From NCBI GenBank assembly GCA_030248225.1, contig JASANE010000610.1, forward strand, positions 38,646 to 102,645: a DNA stretch of 64,000 bases, read 5' to 3'. A program made the translations under genes and the position numbers. The notes under the pieces are model-generated. The model had not been told where the DNA came from, made no database searches, and worked only from the letters and a program-made list of their open reading frames with translations. Source of the stretch: Trileptium ribeirensis. Taxonomy: Eukaryota; Nematoda; Enoplea; Enoplida; Thoracostomopsidae. Positions 13,001 to 25,000 of the stretch are shown piece after piece. Within the stretch, counting starts at the first letter, position 1, and every line of letters begins with the position of its first letter.

Positions 13001-16000
13001 GTCGTCGGGTTTATGATCCCGACGTAATATTTGAGCGTTTTAAGTGCTAAATCGATGACTCGTACCCTCCTCGAGATACGGATAAAATTTGAATCAAATC
13101 ATTTCGGTAATTCCTAACATATAACAATTTTCGACTTAGGCGAGATTTCTCATTCGCGGGACGTTAAATCAGTTAGGTCGGCTGGGGATGCTAATACGAA
13201 ATATTCGCAGGCGGACGCTATAATCTCATTACCAAAATTTAACTGCGTTCCAGCGATAACTTTGGATCTCTCCGATAAACAATTTCGACCTATGTTATTC
13301 ACACAAAATAGCAGAAACAGCGGGCAACTTGTGCCCAACGAAAACGAGAAAACGAAGAAAATATAGAGCAACAATCTTTGAAAAACACCTGGCAAAATCT
13401 AATACGACATGACTTCGGATGATTCGGAGTCCAACTGATGATTTCCATTCAAAATAGTGTTTGTTTAACCTCGGTCAGCTCAATACTCAAACTTTTCGAT
13501 CATAACTCAGCTCAGGGAATCATGTAAAATTACTTTTCGACGTGTCGCGTTTGTTTGTACCCTAACTCATTGACCGAGGGAGGTCCAGTACGACTTTGGC
13601 TACCGAATTAATATGTTTGAGTCTTCGAGTCGGCGGGACATGCTAGGACGAACAGGGTTATCATGTAAACGGGAGTGCGGACTGGGAGGCCGTGGAGTCT
13701 TAGGCTAAAAGTTGATCAATGCGAACTATTCACTTCTACCTTAACTGCTCTCAGGACTAATCCTATCTCATATCGGTACTGTTCCGTGGTTAACCTACGC
13801 CTCCTCGTCCACACTTACATCTTGGTATCCTTTGACTCGGCGTCCATCGTGGGTGTCCGTCCAACCATAGAAACAACCAACGAAAACCATATGAAAAGAA
13901 AGCGCGCTTGAACAAACTGTCGTGATAGTAAAAGCGACAGAGCCGGTCTGCAAAACGACCAAACTGCGCTGCCGCAGTCGAACTGAACTCTGTCGAATTA
14001 GTGCGGTTCTGCTTTTATACCAAAATTAAAATTTTTGAAATTTTAAACGTCTTGGACGGTTAAAGTGCTTATTCAGCACTTTTGGGGCGATCTGACCCCA
14101 ATTTCTGAGCTTAAATGTAAATACTCTTATCTCCTTAAATTCCTATCATATTTGGACCATTTTAATATCAAAATTTTCGTAATTTAATTTGATTTATAGC
14201 TTTACTTGCAGCAGCTTCATATACAACTCTTTTAAATTATAAGGAATTTTCTAGAAATTATCCGTTAAATGAAGCAAACCAAACTTTATATTAAACAAAC
14301 AACTCAATTCGGTGGGCCAACTATCACCTTTACCACTTACATTAAACTTCCATCAATCCTCACATTCTTTTGCTATACAGTTCATCACTACCAAACAGAG
14401 TCCACCAACGCTCGGACCATCAAAATATTAAGTTCGTCGCTTTGATATGAAGTCCCTCAAACGTTATTGAAACTTCTTTTTTTGCTTAATAAGACTACCA
14501 AGTTTATATAGAAACAGGTACCCAGCCAAATACAGTCTTCTTCAGATTGATAAGAAACTTTGTATAAATTTTGTACTAATTTAGTAACGGTATGTACCCG
14601 CTTTATATACAAATAATACTTAGAAACGGCTTCAATCAGAGCGACGCGGCTTAAGTAAACAAGGAAAGATGAAAGAAGGCAAGGGGTAAAAAGAGGCTGG
14701 GGGTCAATGGGGGGTGGCCTGAGCGCCAAACGAGGTTCGTATTCGGGCTCAGCAAGTCCGACCAAACAAAATGACATGTAACAGGACCGTATTCGTTCTC
14801 CAAAGGGGGGAAATAGACTCTCGGGGGGAGGGTCCATGTCAAATTTTTCAAAAACGAGGGTGTTTTAAACGGTTCCCCTGGGTTCGGGGTACACTTTTCT
14901 GTGGTGTTTTATACATATTCGGGTTAGTCTCACCAAGGGGAATCCAATGATGGGTTACACGCCAGCCGTGGCGTTATTTCATGTTTTCCATGGGAGAGGG
15001 TACCTAAAAGTGGGCACAGCGGGACCGGTCCGGGCTCAACTTAAAGCCTCGGCTCTAAGGATGACGATGGTACTACACATACTTTTATTACCCGTTAAGT
15101 TATTTAATTAATTGTATCTTACCTATCCGCGTACATACTAATTTACTCATAGGTCAGTGGCTCCGGGTCGGATCTCCACGAAACCGGTCTCATTCGAGAG
15201 GCCGTCAAATTTCCTCTAATAAATGTTAAGTACAAAATTTCGGAATTCCCAACGGTTCCGGAATTATGGACCGCAGCCGATATTTTCGGTGCCAAATTTT
15301 CTAATTTTATTTCTTATCTTCACCAGCGAGTTTGAACGCTGGTAAATAATATTTCGTAAAGTTGTACAAGTTACCAGTGTGACGATAACTAGCGAGCACT
15401 GGTGAATTTTATACTTTCGGTTTTCTCTTATAATTTTCAGGGAATTCTCTCAATTGCTGTTCGCTTTCGAGCGAGCAGCCATATTTTTTGTGGTCCTCAT
15501 TCGTGAGGACAGTCGTGACGGGTGTCCGTCACGGCCAATCTGTCCTATCAAGATCTTTAACAACTTTCGTGGTCCTACCATTCGGGGTAGGGCAATTCCG
15601 ACGTATATATTTATACTGGCTTCAGCGGGGAGAGTCGTACCGTTCTATTTTCCTACGAAATCGCGTATGGCAAGGGCTCGCCATACTCACGTTCTGTACC
15701 AATGAAATACCAATTTGCATGCGAAAAAATTCTTGACTTTTCTTCTAAAATCACCCCAAATAAATTATGCTCAATCAGTCGTACTTCTAACCTAGAAATT
15801 ACAAAGATACAACAAAATATGACAAACATGGTACATTATAACATCGTAAAATGCAGGCGCTTTTATGGCCTGATCAACCCAATAAAGAGTACAATTATAG
15901 CACGACATGATCATAAAACGGTACACAATGGCAACAATACGGCGGCGCTTTTATGGCCTCACATATATATAATGACAACGAACAGTATAAATACAGTACA

Positions 16001-19000
16001 ATAATTATATATAACTGGTTAACAATTTATGTCCCAATCAATTTGCTGGATCATGTACCTGAAAATACACACACGAGCAACAACATCGGTTCTACGGTAT
16101 ACAATTACATGTTACGATAAAGATAATAGATATTGAACACGTGCCTTTATGGCCATCAAAAACAAGAACGATGATACTGATACATAATTCAAATAAATAT
16201 ATGCTAATGATGCCTTTATGGCCAACGATAGTACAGTAAAATCATGACAATACCAATATATTTACCAAGGCGTGCCTTTAAGGCACTACAATCAATATGT
16301 ATATAGATGGATATAGATATCTGTAAATACGGTTACAATTCTTTAACAAATATCCATCCCTGAAATAACGATACCTATCTTGATCAAGACGATGTCGGCG
16401 GTGCAGGCCGAAATACTGAAGATGCAAGTCGGTTACATAGCGGAACTCTTTGAACCTAATTATTCCGGACTCATGTCGTTTACCTATATATAGATATATG
16501 GTGCTATTGAATTTGTTCCGAGTACGTACATATATACGTTGGTTTCAGTTCTGTTTCAATTATCTACATATATACCCGGTGATTCCTGATTTGTTGTAAT
16601 TATGTACTTACATAACTGTATTGATCTGGCGAGTGTTTCGATTACTGGTTTACGTATATAGGGTGGTTCCTGGTTTGTGCCAGTTAGGCAGTCTACTTAT
16701 GAGGTGACAACAGGGCTCCGCAGTCGATGGGTACATATAGAGGAACGCAGTTTATATATTTGCTCACGTTAAGAGGCAATTAATTGGTTCTACTTACATA
16801 AATGCACGTATTGCAATGCGACGGTGGGTTCCGTACCCTTTTGGGCTATTCCCGTCGGGTGTACCAGGCTGGAGAGACTCTGGTGGCTCAATTCGGAAAT
16901 GTTGGCCACTATACATGTGGTCATGATTATTGGGGAACTCGACTAAATGTTGACCATTACACTATGGACAGGATTTTTGGTATTCGGTAAAATGGTGACC
17001 ATTACACTGTGGACGGGATTTTTTGTCCCTTATACTGTGGACAGGATTTTTGGTATTCGGTAAAATGTTGACCATTACACTGTGGACGGGATTTTTGGTA
17101 TTCGAAAAAATGATGACCACTACCCTGTGGTCAGGTTTATTGTAAATGTTGACCATTATCGTGTGGTCAAGATTATGGGTTTTCAATAACAGTTTGCCGT
17201 TAGGCTGTGGTCAGGATTATCCACCCCGTAACGATCCGTATGGATCTGTTATATTTACATTTTAATGTGTGTTTGTTGCTTTGTCGACTATTGGCATGTT
17301 GCCTTATTTTATCTAGAGTAACTCAGGGAGCGTCAATGCCAATACCTCAGTCGCCTACCCAGCAACAGGTCACGATCAGCAGCTGGTAAATATTTGTAAC
17401 ATTAGTCCAAATACTGCATGCACGACTGGTTGCAGCAATTTCGTTTCTGGAGTGGCTGCAGGCAGTGGAAACACAGACGTTGCAGCTATGTCCACCGCCG
17501 TTGGTATTTGCTCCGTGCCATCATCGTCAGCGTCAGCATCAGCTTTGCATCATAATCAGCAACAGCAACTACAACAACCAGCGCAACAGCAGCAGCAGTC
17601 GCATCATGCAATGTTGACAGGACAATTGTCTGCTCCTGTTGTTGGATCTTATTCGTCGTCAGATACAACAGATGGAGTTGGTAGGGCCGTACAGATACAG
17701 CAGGGCTCGCCATCGAAGTAAGCTGTTTTAGGTGGTATTTGTATTAAGTTTGGTTTACATCTTTCTTCAATAGATTGATATGCTTGGTTAATTTGGAGCA
17801 GTCCCAGACTAGGATTGAGAATTTAGGCTCGAGCCCGGGTCGATCCGAGCCGGCATCTATTTTTTCGAGCCGAATCAAGCCTGAACTTCAACTTCCGAGC
17901 CGACCTTCGTAAAAAAAGTTCGAGCCGGTTGGTACACAACACGATGTATATTTGGATGATTTTTACCTGTATAGCAACCCCATCGAAGAACACCCTTACT
18001 GCGGAAAAACCAAGTGTGTCCATCCATCACGAAAGTTGCAATGACAACAGCAAACTTTACTTTTCTCAATAATTTGTATGTATTTTTGTAGAATATGTAT
18101 CAAAGTTCTGTTTTCGTGAAAACGCCTTTACCATTGCTTTCTGTGTATACCATATGAATCTTCTTGAAGTCAACGATGTGTTATTCATATGCTGTGGAAA
18201 GAAATAAGTACTATGGACGTACCCGGAACGATATTCAGACCGATTATTAAATGCCCAGACAAGAAATAAATATATCCATGAATGTTTTCTAAAGCTATTT
18301 TCAACGACGAAGTGTTTGTAATATTTGTTATGGAGGATTGGTCGTTCATAACCTTAGTTAAAAACGACCGATTTGCTATATATATCAAATATTCAAGCAC
18401 TTAATTGTTTGTAATTTTGTTACGATCAAATGGTCATATATAACATTTGCGGACGGACGACTGAGCGTTTATAAAAAGCCACGGACGACAAATCGCTTGT
18501 AACGCAAATTTTCGAGTCGGTGTACCCACTATTCTGTGAACGCCCATAAGGTATCTTCTAGTGACATAAAAACAATTCCAAACTCCTCAAATACGCCAAT
18601 TCAAAAATAAGAAATGGAGCAAACAATAATTACTTATATTAAAATGTAAAATATAGATTATAACCGCTGCAAATTTAGATTTCAATCGTCGTTTTCATAG
18701 CACGTCTACAAGTAAATGTTGTCAGAACGTAGTGAAACGTAGTGGAGATTGTATGTTGCAGGGGATTTTCCGTCTGTGTGTATGTATGTGTGTGATCGAC
18801 CATAACTCGGCAAAGCCTTAACCGATTTTCATGATCTTGGGATCTTGAGCTCATTCCAATCGGCATAATCGATTTACCATGTACATCCCCAAGCGTTTTT
18901 GACCGGAGCGAGGCGAAGCCATTTTCTGTCTGGGATTAAAATGGTCGATGTCCGTCCGTTCGTTAGTTCGTTCGTTCGGTCCGACGGATCTCAAGAACCA

Positions 19001-22000
19001 CGGAACCGATTTTAAAAAACTTTTTTGTTTGAAAGCCTATCATGTCAGAGTGTGCACCTGATATTTGGGATTAAAAATTTTGAGTGGTTAATTAGTAATT
19101 AGCTAATTAGTTAAGCTTATGCAGCTAAAATAAAGAATTTTGCAGTATTTGTGTTATTTATTGAAATAGAATCGTGTCGGTCAAACTATTATAGGGTTTT
19201 TTGGGTCGAAGAATTCAAATATAATATTTTTTCCAATGATAAAGCCCTATGCAATGTAGTTATTTGAAGAACATAAAATTGAGTACATTCGTAATGCCAC
19301 AGCCCAAGCTCCGCTCACAAATGTAGTTCTACTACCGACTAGTTCGATTTGGGTTCTGGTTCCGGGGTTAGGGGTCAAAATGTGGGGTTTTTACCCCATT
19401 GTAGTACCCTTCACGGAAGCAAGGTTATTTTTATCGTAACTTTCGATTTTTGTCTCGATGGTTTTATTTCATACTAAAATAATAAATGCCGATGCCACTT
19501 TTTTGTTTTTCGATTACGGCTCCGGTCCTGGTTCTGGGAAACTCATTGCCGGTGCTGGTTTTTCTCTGTGACCCATGGTTCCATAGGTACGGGGGTATGA
19601 CGCCCCATGGTTCGGGTCAGAGGTCAAAATGATGGTTTTTCACGCCATTTCAGCAACCTTCACGGAAGCAAACTTATTTTTATCTTAACTTTCAAATATT
19701 TATCTCTGGTTGGTTTTATTTCATAGTAAAATGATAAATGCCGATGCCACTTTTTTTGTTTTTCGGTTAAGGCTCCGGTTCTAGAATTACGGGGTTTGAG
19801 GTATATGGGGTAAGGGTAACCCGGACCCAAAATTCAAAAATTTGTTCTGACGTCCTGGGCGGCAGAAAGGTTCTACTTGGGGGTTTTCGGGCATGGGAAG
19901 CTCATTGATTGTATTGGTTGTGCTCTGTGAAACATGGTTCTACGGGTACGGGGTAAGGAACCCCGAAGGTTCGGGGTTAGAGGTCAAAATGGGGGTTTTT
20001 CAGTTTATTTTTATCTCAACTATCGAATTTTTTGGCTGGTTGGTTTTATTTCATAGTAAAATGATAAGTGCCGATGCCTCTTTTTTGTTTTTCGATTAAG
20101 ACTCTGGTTCTAGAATTATGGGGTTTGAGGCATGGTGCCCCAATGGTTCCCCGACCCAAAATTCGAAAATTTGTTCTGACGTCGTGGGCGGCTGAAAAGT
20201 AAGTTTTACTTGGGTTTTTTTCACCCCATTTTAGTACACTTCACGGAAGCAAGCTTATTTTTATCTTAACTTTCGAATTTTTTCTCTGGTTGGTTTTATT
20301 TCATAGCGAAATGATAAGTGCCGATTCTCTTTTTTTTTGTTTTTCGATTAAGGCTGCTGTTTTAGTGTTACGGAGTTTGAGGTATGGTGCCCCAATTGTA
20401 TGGAACCCCAAAATTCGAAAATTTGTTTTGATGTCCTGGGCAGCTGAAAAGTTTCACTTGGGGGTGTTCGGGCATGGGAAACTCATTGCCGGTGTTGGTT
20501 TTGCTCTATGACCCATGGTTCCATGGGTACGGGGGTATGGCGCCCCCAAGGTTCGGAATCAGAGAGCGAAATAAAGGTTTTTTTACCTCTTTTAGTACCC
20601 GTGACGAAAGCAAGATTATTTTTATCTTAACTTTCGAATTTTTTTCTCTGGTTGGGTTTATTTCATAGTAAAACGATGAATGCCGATGCTTCTTTTTTGT
20701 TTTTCAATTACGGCACCGGTTCATATGGTTTGAGGCGTGGCACCCCCTTGGTTCATCGACCCAAAATTCGAAAATTTGTTCTGACGTCCTGGGCGGCTGA
20801 AAAGTTTTACTTGGGTGTTTTGGGCGTGGCAAACTCATTGTTGGTGTTTATTTTGCTCTGCGATCCATGGTTGTATAGGTACGGGAGTATGGCGCCGCCA
20901 TGGTTCATCGATCCAAAGCTCCTAATTTTACTGTTACGTCCTTGGAGGCTGATAGCTTGCACGTGAGGTTTTGGGGTATGGGAAACTTATTGCCGGTGTT
21001 AGTTTTGTTCTAACTTGTGCGGTATTATGTGATATCGACATATAGCGTATGGACGTATGTTATCGAGAGCTGATTGGCTGTGCACGCAAAAGGCATGGGT
21101 GTACCTATGCTTCACTACGTTCTGCGATCTCGATACAGTGACTAGTATCATATACTCTGCCGGGTAGCAATAGAGATAACAATTGCACAGATGTGTGCTT
21201 TAGCTAATGGTGTGACATTTTACTGTCTACGGTTGGCACCATTGCGCGGCGACAGCATCAGATGTGTCCCGTGCACGCTAATCGAGCTTCGTGCATTTGT
21301 GTCTACCATACTGGCTTCAGCGTGCAGTAAGTGCTCACAAATGAACGTGAAGCACGCATAATATCATGCAAAAGTAAGAATTGGGATTATCACGTGAATT
21401 TACGACGTTTGTACCTGCATTTGGGCGACTGTCGACAACACGTTACACTAACACGGCTTTGACCATCACTTACGTAGTCGACTTATGGTTTAACATATAC
21501 ATTTCTATCCGACGTGGAGATAACTTCTCCCGACTATGTTCTCAACGCTTATAGTATGAAAATTCTTATAACTTATTCTTGTCAAATGCGCATGCACCAC
21601 TCATGTGATAGTTACCGCATTAAGCCCTTTTTAGATGAAAATGTAAGCATCTATTAAAATATTGCTATGTTTTAACACGGAAACTTGTGTCTGATCATAT
21701 TTTTGGAGACTGTACTATGTCGCTAGATACTCTGGTGTAGCTCCTATCCTAATATGTTGTTTCAAGAAATAGTACAGCGAAAATTTGATCGATTTGGTAT
21801 CGAAATTGAATGTGATAAAACAACAAAGCGATATTTTACAAATTTTGACAAAACATGCATCCTTCAGCTTAATTACTTGATGGATCTTTGCTCTCGAGAA
21901 CAACTTAATATAGAAGGTACAGTCACGACCAGTAATAAGTGTACAATATAATCTATCGACATTTCGACCGATTTCAATGAAACGAAGTTTCTATAGATTT

Positions 22001-25000
22001 AGAGTATATAAACGAAATTGTGATTGATCTAATGCAGTTAAATTTCAATTTTTTTAAAATTACTATTATTTTCGAAATTTATATTTATTGCGATTAGGCG
22101 AAATTTCGATCGATAGAGATTTCTGTCGAAAATTTTACATTCAGTCGTTTCTTTACCGGTGTGTTGGTGGTACACAGGTTTATTATTTGGCGTTGGTATT
22201 TCCAATCGAGTTAGTTTGAGTTTACTATTGTAGTCAATGATTGATTCCATAGACCCAGGCATATGGAATTTGTTGTCTCTCACAGTTTCACACTTTCTGA
22301 AATATTAAGGGTAAATAGCACGGTGTGGAACGGCTTTTACGTCTTCGGTGTTGTACATATTTAAGTAAAAGTATCAAAATACCTCAATGCCTGCTTGTTT
22401 TGCTGGTTGGCTATAGCGGTTTAGTTGGCTATAATACAATGCAAAATTAAAGAAGCTTCGAATCTTGTACACCTACCAAGCCCAGATACGAAAGTACGGC
22501 GGATTATGCATATACATTTATATTATTTAGCAACGCCCCGTACGTGCAACGTACGTATTCTATCACTAGTAACTCTATCGACATTGCTGAACGTAGTGAA
22601 GCCTAGGTACACCTACTCCTTTTGCGTGTGCAGCGAATTAGCGCTGGATAGCATAGGTCGATATGCAATATGTAGATATCACACAATACCACACAAATTA
22701 GAACAAAATTAACGCCGGAAATAAATTTCCCATGCCCGAAAATGCCCAAAGTGCAAGCTATAAGCCTCCCTGGACGTTACAATAAAATTAGGAATTTTCA
22801 GTCGGTCAACCATGAGGGAGCCATATCCCCGTACCCATGGAACCATGGGCCGCAGAACAAAATCAACACCTGCAATGGATTTCTCATGCCCGAAAACCTT
22901 AAAGTGAAACTTTTCAGCCGCCAAGAAATTTTCGAATTTTGGGTCGATAATCCACGAGGGTGGCATACCTCAAACTCCAGCACCGGAGCCTTAATCGAAA
23001 AACAAAAAAGAGGCATCGGCATTTATCATTTTCCTATGAAATAAAACCAACAGAGAAAAAAATTCCAAAGTTGAGATAAAAATAATTTTGCTTTCGTGAA
23101 GTTTGCTAATTTGGGGCAAAAAACCCACATTTTGATCCCTGATCCAGACCATAAATCAAAAACGCTCGGTAAATCGACTATTCCGGTTCGAATCAGCCCA
23201 AGATCATGAAAATCGGTTAAGTCGTTCCCGAGTTATGGCCGATCAAACACTTAGACGGAATTTAAAAGCTTTCTCCCCTGCAACACACAATCTCCACTAC
23301 GTTACATTAGGTTCTGATTAAGCAATGTACGGCGGCTACATCAAACCTTTTCAATATTGTCACCATATAGTAATGATCTTTTTCTTAATTACATCTCCGC
23401 GGCATGTAGCAACGAACACTGCTTAGCTGATGCTGTCGCCACTTTATTATAGATCAAACATTTGCGTACGCTTACGCGCCACAGGTATTACACAAAGATT
23501 TTTGAGCTGTCATTCAAAACTTTATAACCTTACGCCATTTTAGAAATACTATTTTCTTACTTATATTAGAGAACAAGGGAATTTTCGATTCATGCTAGGT
23601 AGAATTTTACGTTTTACTTCGACATCTGGTTAGCTGTCCTACCGTCAATTCTATCCAGCCTTCAACAGCGAAACGCAAGAGTTTACCCATGAAGTCCTGT
23701 GTGCTATATACATTATATGATATCGTACATTTTTATGTTCGTTTCATATTATAAACTTCCTCGTGGTATGCATACGACTGCGCAAAAATTCCAAGAATTA
23801 GTCATTCGACTATTGTTCACACCGATTAAGTCAAAAATCTTTTTTCGACTAGCAAACACGATTTTTTGATCAACAATGCACCAAATTTGATGAGGATTGC
23901 TTTTCGAGGCAGTTTTCAGTTACATAATAATTAGTTAAATGTTATTGTAACATAATTATACAGCAACTCTGAGTGTTAAATGTGATTTGAGAAAAATTGT
24001 GCATTTGATCAAAAGAATTTTAATGGTCTGCACCGACAAGTTATAAAATTGGCTCGGACCCGTCCGCGGACATCACTACGATTTATAAATAAATTACAAA
24101 TGATTGCTATTTAGCTGGAAAATTCTACCTGTACCCGTTTGTTGCTTGGTTGGGTCGCGTCACAGTAACAACGTAGCTATTAATTCTCGCTCTGGTGGTC
24201 ACCGTTAGTAAACATTAAGGTTTTATTGCGGTAGAGTTTGACCTTTCTAGAATGGGATTGTATAACGGGCATATTTTTGTCTACACAATTAACTTGTCCG
24301 TATCCTAAAGTGTTATCTATTTAACCCTTTCATGCCCGAACTAATTTGTATATCGTGCAATGTTTGACAAACTCAAGCCTGCGCCAGTGATCGAACCCGA
24401 AACGTACGGGTGAAACTTGTGTACGCAAACCACTGGGCTGTCTGATAGCTGTTGCTTCGTTCCTTAAGGAACCTCACAATGCGAGCGCATAACAACGCAC
24501 GTTCAAACGTACGATATACGACACACTCAGTAAACACAACGAGTCGCAACGTGCGTTGGGTCCATTTGGACCTTATGGGCATGAGAGGATTAAACGGCGA
24601 TAATTTTTTGTCTTTGGACGTTAATTCCTAAACCTATGTGTTTGTAATTATTCTTAAACACGATAATTCTATGGCTGTGAGTACGTTTTGAGTAAGGTAA
24701 GGTTATTTCTATTGTGGAAAAAGTTTTATTACTCTGATTATAATTTTAGCAGTTATGCTGTACAGCAAAACTTTAGCGGAAGCAGTAGTCATATACCACT
24801 GTCGCCTCGAGATAGCCAGACGATACCAAACATTCTTGTTACAGGTAACGTTTATAGCTAAATAACAACTTTATACAGTCTAAATGATTGACTAGCAACA
24901 CTGCTAAATTGCATACGAGTCTTAAAGAACTACGAATATTTTGGCATCACTGCATTTCAGCTAAATACTATCGCATTTTGTCGAGAGATGGTGAAGTTAA

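Larger units (their letters stand above)
18725..21146 (+). mobile_element. Helentron-like element, family B left copy, with internal tandem array
   Basis: It starts at GAACGTAGTGAAACG and ends GCTTCACTACGTTC...GACTAGT (CTAGT at 21142-21146). The 5' ~170 bp (ACTCGG..., ACCGATTTTCATGATCTTGG) and the 3' ~200 bp match, in inverse orientation, the element at 22565-23318. Between them lies a tandem array of about 250-365-bp units. Family A copy 2 interrupts the 5' part. Confidence 0.7.

Noticed and set aside
9700..15700. LTR retrotransposon in the CRTC intron
   Set aside because: Composition fits an old element, but no direct-repeat pair, primer-binding site, protease, RT or integrase motif could be read.
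19893..20966. Series of similar + strand ORFs encoding a repeated protein
   Set aside because: They are the same tandem-repeat unit read repeatedly; frames shift between units.
22709..23044. ORFs on both strands near 22.7-23.0 kb
   Set aside because: Inverted copy of the family B unit, non-coding.
18725..23318. A single 4.6-kb foldback transposon
   Set aside because: Each arm has its own GAACGTAGTG start and CTAGT end, so two inverted copies of one Helentron-like family fit better.
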